A stretch of DNA of 64,000 bases, taken from contig JBBCJR010000019.1 of the NCBI GenBank assembly GCA_037190805.1, positions 59,750 through 123,749 of the forward strand. The letters run 5' to 3'. Positions within the stretch are counted from its first letter, which is position 1, and each line of letters opens with the position of its first letter. Position numbers and translations under genes: made by a program. The stretch is from JBBCJR01 sp037190805. Its GTDB lineage: Bacteria > Pseudomonadota > Alphaproteobacteria > Sphingomonadales > Sphingomonadaceae. Under the pieces are notes generated by a model that was given only the letters and a program-made list of their open reading frames with translations, was not told the DNA's origin and searched no databases. Positions 45,889-54,738 of the stretch are shown piece after piece.

Positions 45889-46505
45889 CTCGGCTGCGGG
45901 GCACTGTCTTCCTGATGCTGGCCATGGCCGCCGGCGGCGCCATCGCGCAGAATGCCGTGACCTCCGGCGCAACCGAACAACCAGCGGCCACGCCTGCCCC
46001 GGCGACGACCCCGGCACCCGCCCGACCGGCCGCACCACGCCCAGCGCCGCAGGTGGAGACGCCCATGGCGGAACGGGTGGCGACGATCGCCATCCTCAAC
46101 AAACAGAATGGACTGACCCGCGACGTCAAGATGAAGCCGGGCCAGGCTGTACGCTGGGGCGGCGTGACCGTGCGCCTTGCCGCCTGCGAAGCGACGCCGG
46201 ATTGGCAGCAGCCCCTGACCGGTGCCTTCGTTCAGATCGATGTCGTCGAGCCGCGCGGCCAGAGTCGGCGCGTCTTTTCAGGCTGGACCTACAAGGAGTC
46301 GCCGTCGCTGAATGCCGTCCAGCATCCGATCTATGACATCTGGGTCAAGGATTGCGCGATGCGTTTCCCCGAAACCGGCCCTGACACAGTTGTGGTCCGG
46401 TCCTCGCCCCAGCCACAGTCGACGCCCGCGTCACCGGCCCCGGTGCCATCAAATGCGCCCCAGCAACCGGCGCCCCGGATCGAGGCGGCCAGCAACAGCC
46501 TGTAA
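45885..46505 (+). CDS. DUF2155 domain-containing exported protein
   Basis: A 206-residue protein: signal peptide (about 1-22), Pro/Ala-rich linker, then the DUF2155 domain with VRLAACEATPDWQQPLTGAF, FSGWTYKESPSLNAVQHPIY and DIWVKDC. Its function is unknown; two cysteines may form a disulfide. It starts with GTG inside the mlaD stop. The last 175 bases overlap the convergent aat frame. Confidence 0.87.
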   Translation: MTRLRGTVFLMLAMAAGGAIAQNAVTSGATEQPAATPAPATTPAPARPAAPRPAPQVETPMAERVATIAILNKQNGLTRDVKMKPGQAVRWGGVTVRLAACEATPDWQQPLTGAFVQIDVVEPRGQSRRVFSGWTYKESPSLNAVQHPIYDIWVKDCAMRFPETGPDTVVVRSSPQPQSTPASPAPVPSNAPQQPAPRIEAASNSL

Positions 46506-47047
46506 TCGGCCCGATCGATCTCGATGGTTCCGAACCGGGCTAGATGATCGGTGAGGAACTGGGTGTCGAGCAGGGTGAAGCCACCCGCCCTCAGTCGCGC
46601 GACCAGGTGGGCCAGGGCAACTTTCGAGGCATCGCGCACCCTGGTGAACATGCTTTCACCGAAAAAGGCGGCGCCGAGATGAACGCCATAAAGCCCCCCG
46701 ACCAGCTGGCCATCCTGCCAGCATTCCAGTGAATGGGCCTGGCCGCGTTCGTGCAGCGCCTGATAGGCGTCGAGGATCAGGTCGTTGATCCAGGTGTCGG
46801 GGCGGTCGGGCGTCGGTTCGGCGCAAGCGCGCATCACGTCGGTGAAGGCGCGATCGGCAGTCAGCTCGAACCGTTCCGCGCGCAGCAGCTTCGCCAGCGA
46901 GCGGGGCAGGTGAAAGCGGTCCAGCGGCATTATTCCCCGCCGGCGCGGTTCGACCCAGAAGATGTCATCGGCATCGCGGGCATCCGCCATCGGGAATATG
47001 CCCGCAGAATAGGCGCGGACGAGAAGATCGGCATCGAGAACGGTCAT
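46331..47047 (-). CDS. aat: Leucyl/phenylalanyl-tRNA--protein transferase
   Basis: A 238-residue enzyme that adds Leu or Phe to N-terminal Lys/Arg for degradation by ClpAP. Signature segments are AYSAGIFPMADARD, the PRRRGIMPLDRFH block and GGLYGVHLGAAFFGESMFT. The family core ends near residue 200 (IEIDRADYRLLLAAS). A further 40 or so residues, Gly/Thr-rich, run antisense through the end of the DUF2155 gene. That tail is an atypical extension or a non-functional read-on. Confidence 0.92.
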   Translation of the reverse strand: MTVLDADLLVRAYSAGIFPMADARDADDIFWVEPRRRGIMPLDRFHLPRSLAKLLRAERFELTADRAFTDVMRACAEPTPDRPDTWINDLILDAYQALHERGQAHSLECWQDGQLVGGLYGVHLGAAFFGESMFTRVRDASKVALAHLVARLRAGGFTLLDTQFLTDHLARFGTIEIDRADYRLLLAASIRGAGCWGAFDGTGAGDAGVDCGWGEDRTTTVSGPVSGKRIAQSLTQMS

Positions 47048-47202
47048 CGTGGCCCAGCATAGGCGAAATGCGACGGTCGTGAAACGCGATGCCTTGCGGC
47101 GCGACGGCCCTAGGGTCACAAGGCTGGGGCGGATTGCCGGGGCCATGCGTTGTCGTCCCGAGTGCGCTTGGGAATGATCTCGAATCGAGGAGCAGGTCAG
47201 GA

Positions 47203-47745
47203 ATGCGACGCCCGGTTTTCGTGCTGATGGCCGCAATGTGCGGACTTGCCGCCCCTTTGACCGCCCAGCCAGCGCCGAGCGCGGTTCAGACCGTTCCGTT
47301 GCCGGAAAGCGCTGTTGCACCCGGTGCCGTGCCACCGCCGGTGGAAATGGAAGAGGACGGGCGCGCGCCATTATTCCCCGACGGACTGCCGGGAAGCGCG
47401 TCGACGCCCACGGCAGCGCCGCCAACTCCCGCCTCGTCGCCGGCTACCACGTTGACGCCCGAAGCGGAGGCCGAAGCTCTGGCCGCCCAGCGGCGGGTGA
47501 TGGAACTGAACCAGCAGCAGCGTACGTCGATCGACGCCACGGCGGAACGCCAGCGTGCCGTCGACGATCGCTATCAGACAGAGGTGCAGGCGGCGGCCGC
47601 CGCCCGCGCCGCCTATGAATCCGAATTGTTCGCCCGTGAGCGCAGGCATGCCGAAGCGATGGCTGCCTGGGAGCGTCGCGCCGCCGCCTGCCGGGCGGGC
47701 GACGTCACGCAGTGCGCGCCGCCGCCGGTGTTGCCGGGGCCGTGA
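47203..47745 (+). CDS. Hypothetical exported protein with coiled-coil
   Basis: A 180-residue protein with signal peptide (MRRPVFVLMAAMCGLAAPLTA), a disordered Pro/Ala/Thr region to about residue 85, then an Ala/Glu/Arg-rich coiled coil (about 90-165; AAQRRVMELNQQQRTSI, ARERRHAEAMAAW) ending in a short Cys-containing tail (CRAGDVTQC). No named family. Probably periplasmic, with one disulfide. Confidence 0.65.
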   Translation: MRRPVFVLMAAMCGLAAPLTAQPAPSAVQTVPLPESAVAPGAVPPPVEMEEDGRAPLFPDGLPGSASTPTAAPPTPASSPATTLTPEAEAEALAAQRRVMELNQQQRTSIDATAERQRAVDDRYQTEVQAAAAARAAYESELFARERRHAEAMAAWERRAAACRAGDVTQCAPPPVLPGP

Positions 47746-47830
47746 GCGGCTTTTGATCCAGTCGATCTTGCCTCGTTCATCATCCTTGGGGCGGGATAGA
47801 CTTCGCGTTTGCGCCTCGGCCCCGGCCGGG

Positions 47831-48523
47831 TCAGCCGGCGACTTCGGGCAAGGCCCAGTCGATCGGCGTCATGCCATGGGATTCGAGAAAGCGGTTCGCC
47901 TGCGAGAAGGGGCGCGAACCCAGGAAGCCATTATGCGCTGAAAGGGGGGAAGGATGCGCTGATTTCAGCACCAGATGACGGCGCTGATCCACGAAGGCGG
48001 CCTTGCGCTGGGCATAGGCGCCCCACAGCATGAACACGACCGGCGTCGGGCGATCGTTGATCAGCCGGATGACGCTGTCGGTAAACTTTTCCCACCCCTT
48101 GCCCTGATGGGACGCGGCGCGTCCCATTTCGACCGTCAGCACGCTGTTGAGCAGTAGCACACCCTGCCGTGCCCAATGTTCGAGGAAGCCGTGACGGGGC
48201 GGCGTGATGCCCAGGTCGGTTTGCAACTCCTTGTAGATGTTGACCAGGGACGGCGGTGTGCGAACGCCGGGCTTCACGCTGAAGCACAGGCCATGCGCCT
48301 GCCCCTCGCCGTGATAGGGATCCTGGCCCAGGATCACGACCTTGACCTCGTCCAGCGGCGTCAGGTCCAGCGCTCGGAAATATTCGCTGCCGCGCGGAAA
48401 GATGCGTCGGCCGCGCGCCTTTTCGGCGACCAGGAATTCCTTCAGGGCCTGCATATGCGGAGCTGAAAATTCCTGGGCGAGTGGCTGTTTCCAGCTTTCA
48501 TGCAGCTTGATGGCTTCGCTCAT
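47831..48523 (-). CDS. ung: Uracil-DNA glycosylase
   Basis: A 230-residue family-1 uracil-DNA glycosylase. The water-activating motif GQDPYHGEGQAHGL and the Leu-intercalation motif HPSPLSAHNGF are intact. Removes uracil from DNA in base-excision repair. Starts MSEAIKLHESWKQPL. Confidence 0.97.
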   Translation of the reverse strand: MSEAIKLHESWKQPLAQEFSAPHMQALKEFLVAEKARGRRIFPRGSEYFRALDLTPLDEVKVVILGQDPYHGEGQAHGLCFSVKPGVRTPPSLVNIYKELQTDLGITPPRHGFLEHWARQGVLLLNSVLTVEMGRAASHQGKGWEKFTDSVIRLINDRPTPVVFMLWGAYAQRKAAFVDQRRHLVLKSAHPSPLSAHNGFLGSRPFSQANRFLESHGMTPIDWALPEVAG

Positions 48524-48611
48524 CCTGTCCCCGACTGTCTGTCGGTGGAGTCATATCCCCTGCGTCCGGCACGGGTCCAGCCGCCGATGTGGATTCAGGC
48601 TGCCGAACCCG

Positions 48612-49667
48612 TCAGAACAGCCACAGGGCGTCGCGCGGCAGGCGCAGGCTGGCGCTGTCGCCCGCCAGATCGTCTGGCGAGGTGGCGCGCAGACGAATGC
48701 CGTGGGCGTCGAAGCTATGCTCCCAGCGGTCGCCCAGATAGGTCGAGACCACCCGCCGCGCCGCGACCGCGTCGGTCGCCGGCTCGTCGACCAGGGCCGT
48801 CTGCTCGAGGCGGATGACGGCGGTCGCGGCATCGCCCGGCTGCAACCCGCTGCAATTGGCGCCCCAGAAGGTCTGGCCGTTGATGGCGATCTGGGCATAG
48901 GCATTGTCGATCGCGATGACGGTGGTGGGAAAGCTGTTGTTGATGCCCATGAAATCGGCTGCGAACAGGTTTTCGGGATTTCGGTAGAGGGCCTGGGGGG
49001 TGCCGTGCTGAACCACGACGCCGCCGTCCAGCAGCATGACGCGATCGGCGATGGCCATGGCCTCGCTCTGGTCATGTGTGACGAACACGGCGGTCAGGCC
49101 GGCGGACTTGATCAGCTCGCGAATCCACAATCTGGCTTCCTCGCGCAGCTTGGCGTCGAGGTTGGATAGCGGCTCGTCGAGCAGGATCAGCGGCGGACGA
49201 TAGGCCAGGGCGCGCGCCAGGGCGACGCGTTGTTGCTGGCCGCCTGAGAGTTGCCCCGGATAGCGCCCCTCGAGACCGCCGAGGCCGACCCCGGTCAGCG
49301 CTTCGTTGACGACGGCATCGATCTCGGCGGCGCTTCGCCCACGTACCTTGAGGCCATAGCCGACATTGTCACGCACGGTTTTGTGCGGCCATAGCGCATA
49401 GGATTGGAAAACGAGGCCGAGCGCGCGCTGTTCGGGTGGCAGGTTGATCCCCGCCTCGCTGTCGAAGACAGGCCGTTCGCCGATCGTGATGCGGCCGGCG
49501 CTGGGCGTTTCCAGCCCGGCGATCGCCCGCAGCAGCGTCGATTTGCCGCTGCCGGATCTGCCGAGCAAGGCGATGATCTCGCCGTCGGCCAACTCGGCAT
49601 CGACTCCTCGCAGAATGTCGTTGTTGCCCAGCCGAACATTGAGACCGGAAACACTAAGCTTGGCCAT
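48612..49667 (-). CDS. ABC transporter ATP-binding protein (FbpC/PotA type)
   Basis: A 351-residue ATPase of an importer. Walker A LLGRSGSGKSTLLRAIAG, signature LSGGQQQRVALARAL, Walker B LILLDEPLSNLD and switch HDQSEAMAIADRV are present, followed by a C-terminal TOBE regulatory domain (about 240-351). ATG 49667 overlaps the permease stop by 14 bases. Third gene of the operon: binding protein, permease, ATPase. Confidence 0.94.
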   Translation of the reverse strand: MAKLSVSGLNVRLGNNDILRGVDAELADGEIIALLGRSGSGKSTLLRAIAGLETPSAGRITIGERPVFDSEAGINLPPEQRALGLVFQSYALWPHKTVRDNVGYGLKVRGRSAAEIDAVVNEALTGVGLGGLEGRYPGQLSGGQQQRVALARALAYRPPLILLDEPLSNLDAKLREEARLWIRELIKSAGLTAVFVTHDQSEAMAIADRVMLLDGGVVVQHGTPQALYRNPENLFAADFMGINNSFPTTVIAIDNAYAQIAINGQTFWGANCSGLQPGDAATAVIRLEQTALVDEPATDAVAARRVVSTYLGDRWEHSFDAHGIRLRATSPDDLAGDSASLRLPRDALWLF

Positions 49668-51327
49668 TTCGGGCTTTTCCAAACATCGTCATGAGAAGAA
49701 GACCGGCCGTAATCATCGCGATGTTTATGACCGAAAGAGCGACCACGATATCCACACCGCCCGTAGCCCACAGCGACACCAGCAGCGATCCGATGACCTC
49801 CGTACCCGGCGCCAGCAGATAGACGCCGGTCGAATATTCACGCGCGAACGTGACGAAGATCAGCAGCCAGCTGCCGAACAGGCCGGCGCTGATCAGGGGC
49901 AGTGTGATCTCGCGGCTGACCCGGCCCGGCGAAGCGCCCGCGATGCGTGCGGCTTCCTCCAGTTCGGGGCCGACCTGCAGCAGCGCGGCGGAGACCAGTC
50001 GCATGCCATAGGCCATCCACACCAGGCTGTAGGCGACCCACAGGGCGAGCAGCGTCTGGCGGAAGGGTTGCAGGAACGGCACGAACAGAAACACCCAGAA
50101 GATCGCGAGGCCCGCAACGATACCGGGCATCGCCCTGGGCAGCAGCGACAGATAGTCGAGCACCGCCGTCCAGCGCGATTGCCAGCGGTGCACCGCGAGG
50201 TTCAGCAGGGTATAGACGGCAACGGCCGCCGCGCCGCCGACGATCGCCAGCAACAGCGTGTTCGTGATGCCCCTGACGACGTTGGGGTAGGCCGCAACCT
50301 GAGCATAGTTGTCGAGCGTCAGGGCTTCGCTCAACGTCACGCCTTCCCCCCAGGTGGACAGGAAAGAACGCAGGATCAGACCCGCGACCGGCATCACCAC
50401 GGTGATCAGCAGCCACGTCGCGATCAGGCCGACCGCCGGCCACCGCCAGATGCCGATCCGGATCGGCCGCTGCGCCTGCGCCTTGCCGCGGATGGCGATA
50501 TAGCGATTGGCATGACGCAACAGGTGGCGCTGCAGGAAAACCAGCGGCAGGGCGATGAGGATGATCACCATGACGACGATCGCCATCAGCTGGTATGACG
50601 GTACGCCGAGGACGTTGGTGAGACTGTAGAGATAGGTCGCAAGCACCATCACGCCGCTGGGATCGGCGAGGATGAGGGGAAGGCCGAACAACTCGATCCC
50701 GAGGAAGAACACCAGCACGCCGGCATAGAGCAGGCTGGGCATGATCATCGGCAGCGACACGGTGAGGGCGGTGCGCAGCGGTCCGGCGCCGGCGGCACGC
50801 GCCGCTTCCTCGACGTCCGACCCCAGGCCACGCAGCGCCGAGGCGGCATAGAGGAAGACGTGCGGCACATGCGTCAGCCCCGCCAGAACGATCAGCGACG
50901 TCTTGGAATAGATCGACCAGGGCACGAAGCCGAACAGGTCGCGCCACAGATTGGTGACCAGCCCGACCGGCCCCAGCGAGACGATGAACCCGAAGGCGAG
51001 CACGATGGAAGAGATGAACATCGGCGCCAGGATCATCGGTTCCAGCCATCGCCTGCCCGGCAGGTCTGTCCGGACGAGAAGGAACGCCAGGATCGCGCCG
51101 ATAGGAAGGGCGATGGCGACCATCCCGAACGCCACCAGCACCGTATTGCCGAACGCGGAATAGAAGTTCGGGTCACCGAACACGAACCGGTAGGCGTCGA
51201 GCGTGACGTGGATATTGTGGGCGAAGAACGGTCCGCTGAGGAAACTCTGGTACATCACCAGCAGCAGGGGCGCCAGAATGGCGACCGCGGCACTCAGGAT
51301 GACGAGGATACGGGTCGGTCTGGTCAT
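49654..51327 (-). CDS. ABC transporter permease, fused two-domain FbpB type
   Basis: A 557-residue membrane protein with about 12 helices, made of two BPD_transp_1 domains in one chain. Each domain has an EAA-type ATPase-coupling loop (EEAARAAGAGPLRTALTVSLP and EEAARIAGASPGRVSREITLP). This fused arrangement is typical of ferric-iron and hexose-phosphate-type Fbp/Afu importers. The ATG overlaps the binding-protein stop (ATGA). The substrate is unknown. Confidence 0.94.
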   Translation of the reverse strand: MTRPTRILVILSAAVAILAPLLLVMYQSFLSGPFFAHNIHVTLDAYRFVFGDPNFYSAFGNTVLVAFGMVAIALPIGAILAFLLVRTDLPGRRWLEPMILAPMFISSIVLAFGFIVSLGPVGLVTNLWRDLFGFVPWSIYSKTSLIVLAGLTHVPHVFLYAASALRGLGSDVEEAARAAGAGPLRTALTVSLPMIMPSLLYAGVLVFFLGIELFGLPLILADPSGVMVLATYLYSLTNVLGVPSYQLMAIVVMVIILIALPLVFLQRHLLRHANRYIAIRGKAQAQRPIRIGIWRWPAVGLIATWLLITVVMPVAGLILRSFLSTWGEGVTLSEALTLDNYAQVAAYPNVVRGITNTLLLAIVGGAAAVAVYTLLNLAVHRWQSRWTAVLDYLSLLPRAMPGIVAGLAIFWVFLFVPFLQPFRQTLLALWVAYSLVWMAYGMRLVSAALLQVGPELEEAARIAGASPGRVSREITLPLISAGLFGSWLLIFVTFAREYSTGVYLLAPGTEVIGSLLVSLWATGGVDIVVALSVINIAMITAGLLLMTMFGKARNGQA

Positions 51328-52490
51328 GCCTGCGCACCGGATGCCGCGAGTGCCTGGCGCCAGCTTTTCAGAAAGTTGAGCCGCGTGAGCTGGTCAAGGT
51401 TGACCAGCAGGCCCGGACCGACCCGGATCGCACGGGTGATGTCCGTATCGGCGCGGGCACCCTCGGGAGATGGTACATCCTCGCGCACCGGGGTCATGTG
51501 GCGGCCGGCGAGGTGGGCCTGCCCGCGCTGCGACAGCAGAAAGTCCAGAAACAGCTTGGCGGCGTTGGGATGGCGGGCGTCGGCCGGGATCAGCGCGATC
51601 CGCGACATCACCAGTGTATAGTCGGACGGCAGCACGACCCCCAGAGACGGATCACGGGCCTGCCGCTCCAACGCGTAGGATCCGATCATGTTATAGGCCA
51701 GCAAATGCTCGCCTGAGGCGACCCGCTCCATCATCGCGCCGGTGGAGGTATAGAATTTGGGATCGACACCCCCCATCGCGCGGATCAGATCCCAGGTGTC
51801 CCGGCTCGCCTGGATATCCTGGGTGATGTAGAGATAGCCGACCCCAGAGCGCTCCGGGTTATAGGAAGCGATCTTGCCGCGATAGAAATCGGGTTTGGCG
51901 CGCAGCAGGGCCGCGAGCTCGGCGTGGGTGCTCGGCACATCTTCCGGCGGCATCAGGCGTCGGTTGTAGGCGAACACGATCGGTTCCGCTGTTGTTCCCC
52001 ATGCCTCGTTCTTCCACACCGCCCATTCGGGCAGGTTGGGCTTTTCCGGCGATGCATAGGCCTGGGCGTAGCTGTCGTTGACCAGCTTGATCTGCAGGTC
52101 CATCGCCGAACTCCACAGGATGTCGGCAGTGCCCTCATTGGCCGCGACCTCGGCGATGAAGCGGCTGTACAGCTCGGTCGAGTTCAAATCGGCATATTCG
52201 ACCCGGATAGACGGGTGAACCTTGCGAAAGTCGGCCAGCAGAGTGTCGACCTCGCGGGCGTCGGTGGCGGAATAGATGCTGAGCGCCCCTTCGCGCGCCG
52301 CCGCATCGACGATGTCGACATAGGACCGCGGATAACGGGGTGGGACCAGCGAGGTGCTAGAGACGGGAGTATTTCCTGATGCCGGCGAAGACGGAGAGGA
52401 GTGCCGACTATAGATCAGTCCCGTGAGGCCGGCCGCCGTCGTTGCCACTGTCGCGGCAAGCAGGCCACGCCTCGAAAGGACATTCACCAT
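51324..52490 (-). CDS. ABC transporter substrate-binding protein (FbpA-like)
   Basis: A 388-residue periplasmic binding protein. A twin-arginine-type signal (SRRGLLAATVATTA, near residues 6-19) precedes a type 2 periplasmic fold: GALSIYSATDAREVDTLL, SAMDLQIKLV, and GVGYLYITQDI. No obvious Tyr pair of ferric-binding FbpA proteins is identifiable, so iron is not assured; sugar phosphate or another anion is possible. Starts 85 bases from the divergent response regulator. Confidence 0.88.
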   Translation of the reverse strand: MVNVLSRRGLLAATVATTAAGLTGLIYSRHSSPSSPASGNTPVSSTSLVPPRYPRSYVDIVDAAAREGALSIYSATDAREVDTLLADFRKVHPSIRVEYADLNSTELYSRFIAEVAANEGTADILWSSAMDLQIKLVNDSYAQAYASPEKPNLPEWAVWKNEAWGTTAEPIVFAYNRRLMPPEDVPSTHAELAALLRAKPDFYRGKIASYNPERSGVGYLYITQDIQASRDTWDLIRAMGGVDPKFYTSTGAMMERVASGEHLLAYNMIGSYALERQARDPSLGVVLPSDYTLVMSRIALIPADARHPNAAKLFLDFLLSQRGQAHLAGRHMTPVREDVPSPEGARADTDITRAIRVGPGLLVNLDQLTRLNFLKSWRQALAASGAQA

Positions 52491-52575
52491 TCCATTCTTT
52501 CCCTCTCCACTTTCATTGCTTGGATCAGGCTTATAGAATCCCTGCCTTTCGTAAAGCTGTCGCGGAGGGGGATTG

Positions 52576-53247
52576 ATGGCCCGAATCCTGTTGATCGAGG
52601 ACGATCCGCCGCTGGCGCGGGGGATCGCAAACGGCCTCCGGGCGCTTGGTCTGGCGGTCGATCTTGCTGAGGAAGGCGAGGCCGCAATCGACATCGCGAC
52701 GACCGAGGACGCCTATAGTCTGATCATTCTCGATCTGGGACTCCCGGACATTCCCGGCTTCGAAGTGCTGGCGCAGTTGCGAGCCCGGAATGTCAGGACC
52801 CCGGTCCTGATCCTGACCGCCCGCGACGCGCTCGAGGATCGCGTCAGAGGTCTTGATCTCGGTGCCGACGACTATCTGCTGAAACCGTTCGCACCCGAGG
52901 AGCTGCAGGCCCGTGTCCGGGCACTGATCCGGCGACAGCATGGCGACCCTGTGCCGAAGCTGGTCGTTGGCGGTCTGGTGCTGGATCGGTGCGCCACCGA
53001 CGCCACCTTGTTCGGTCGCGCGCTGATGCTGCGCCGGCGGGAATGGGCCGTGCTGGAGGCGCTGGCGACCCGCGCCGGCCGGGTGGTGTCCAAGGATCGG
53101 TTGACCAACGAGATCTACGGCCATGACGAACCGGTCGCCCCCAATGCGATCGAGGTCTATGTCGCGCGGTTGCGCCGCAAGCTGGAGCCCGACGGCCCGG
53201 CGCTCAGAACCATAAGAGGGGTGGGCTATATGCTCGAGGCGCACTGA
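52576..53247 (+). CDS. OmpR-family response regulator (TctD-like)
   Basis: A 223-residue response regulator. Receiver: acidic pocket Glu8-Asp9-Asp10, phospho-acceptor Asp53 in LIILDLGLPD, and Lys in LLKPF near 102. The C-terminal winged helix includes KLVVGGLVLDRCATD and TIRGVGYML. It is divergent from an ABC operon and probably regulates it. A GAGGGGG ribosome site is next to the ATG at 52576. Confidence 0.94.
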   Translation: MARILLIEDDPPLARGIANGLRALGLAVDLAEEGEAAIDIATTEDAYSLIILDLGLPDIPGFEVLAQLRARNVRTPVLILTARDALEDRVRGLDLGADDYLLKPFAPEELQARVRALIRRQHGDPVPKLVVGGLVLDRCATDATLFGRALMLRRREWAVLEALATRAGRVVSKDRLTNEIYGHDEPVAPNAIEVYVARLRRKLEPDGPALRTIRGVGYMLEAH

Positions 53248-53294
53248 GCGCGGGCTGGACCCAGGGGTTTCGTGCCCAATCGCTGACCGGGCGA

Positions 53295-54665
53295 TTGCTG
53301 CGCGGCCTGATTGGTCCGATGGCGGCGTTGGCGCTGATGCTGGGCATCGGCGGCGCATTGCTGATCGAACGGATCACGCAGGACGTCAGCGACCGCCTGC
53401 TGGCTGCCTCGACGCGGGCGATCGTGGAAACGCTGGCGGTCGAGGACGGCGTCATCACCCTCGATCTGCCTCCGTTCGCGCTTGGGATGCTGGAGAGTGT
53501 CGAGCGGGATAACATCTATTACAGCGTCATTCATGACGGGCGGGTGCTGACGGGCTATCCAGAGTTGCCGGCGGCCAGCGGGGCTGCGCCTCAGCGGGGT
53601 GAAACGGCATTTGGCTATAGCCGCTATCGTGGCCAGACGATCCGCTTGGCGACCCAGTCCCGATATCTGCCGCAGATTCAAAAGCCAGTGTTGGTAACGA
53701 CCGCCGAGACCATGGATTCGCGCAATGCCCTGGAAACGCGGATGTTGATGGGCTTGGCGGCGCTCGAATTCTCGCTGGTGCTGATCACTGCGGCGTTGAT
53801 CCCCTTTGCGGTCCACTGGGGCGTGCGTCCGCTGCATCATCTGCAGGCCGAGCTGGAAGCGCGTAGTGGCGAAGGGAGCGGTGATTTCACGCCCTTGCCG
53901 ACCGCTCGAACACCTTCGGAACTTACGCCGCTGGTCAACGGCTTCAATATCCTGCTGTCCCGCCTCGAGCGACTGATTGAGGCCAGCCGGCGCTTTTCGG
54001 CCGACGCCTCTCACCAGATGCGGACCCCCTTGTCGGTGTTGCGGACGCATGTCGACATCCTGAAGCGTCCGGATCTGTCAGCCCTGGACCGCCAGCACGC
54101 CTTGGATGATATCGACCACGCTATTCAGCGACTCGAGCGGCTGCTGCTGCAGCTGCTGGCGCAAGGGCGTGCGGACCATGACCGGCGGCGACGCGCGCCC
54201 AGGCAGATGGTCGATCTCGTCGCCACGGCGCGCTCGGTGCTGGCGGAAATCGCTCCGATGGCGGTGGAGCGTCACATCGACGTGACGCTGGACAGCGACA
54301 GGCCGGTGATGAAGGTCCGGAGCGATTCCGAGACGCTAGTCGAGATGCTCGCCAATCTGATCGACAATGCGGTCCGCTACAATCGGCCCGGCGGGTCGGT
54401 TCTGGTGCGCGTTCTGAAGCGCGGCGATCATCTGGTCATCCAGGTCGACGACACGGGGCCAGGGGTCAAGCCCGAGGATCGGGATCGCGTGTTCGAGCGC
54501 TTCATCCGGCTGCGGAACAGCAACAACGAACCTGGATCGGGGCTGGGCCTGTCGATCGTCAAGGCGCTGGCCGACCAGATCGGGATCGATCTGGTTCTTA
54601 CCGATCGCGGCGATGAGCCGGGCGCGCGGTTCGAATTGTGGTTCCGACCCATGGTTGACCGATGA
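53295..54665 (+). CDS. Sensor histidine kinase (TctE-like)
   Basis: A 456-residue (or longer) membrane kinase. Two transmembrane helices (about 8-24 and 154-175) bracket a periplasmic sensor of about 130 residues; HAMP, then H-box SADASHQMRTPLSVL (phospho-His240), N-box NLIDNAVRYN, and G boxes DTGPGV and GSGLGLSIVKAL. No ATG opens the frame: TTG 53295 is used here, but a CTG at 53244 overlapping the regulator stop (CTGA) would add 17 residues and a FRAQSLTGRLLRGL N-terminus typical of TctE kinases. Confidence 0.9.
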   Translation: MLRGLIGPMAALALMLGIGGALLIERITQDVSDRLLAASTRAIVETLAVEDGVITLDLPPFALGMLESVERDNIYYSVIHDGRVLTGYPELPAASGAAPQRGETAFGYSRYRGQTIRLATQSRYLPQIQKPVLVTTAETMDSRNALETRMLMGLAALEFSLVLITAALIPFAVHWGVRPLHHLQAELEARSGEGSGDFTPLPTARTPSELTPLVNGFNILLSRLERLIEASRRFSADASHQMRTPLSVLRTHVDILKRPDLSALDRQHALDDIDHAIQRLERLLLQLLAQGRADHDRRRRAPRQMVDLVATARSVLAEIAPMAVERHIDVTLDSDRPVMKVRSDSETLVEMLANLIDNAVRYNRPGGSVLVRVLKRGDHLVIQVDDTGPGVKPEDRDRVFERFIRLRNSNNEPGSGLGLSIVKALADQIGIDLVLTDRGDEPGARFELWFRPMVDR

Positions 54666-54738
54666 CAGCTTGTTGAAAGCAACCCCGGTTATTTCCATGA
54701 TAGAGGGGATGCATAATCAAAAAGAGAAGGTGCCAGCG

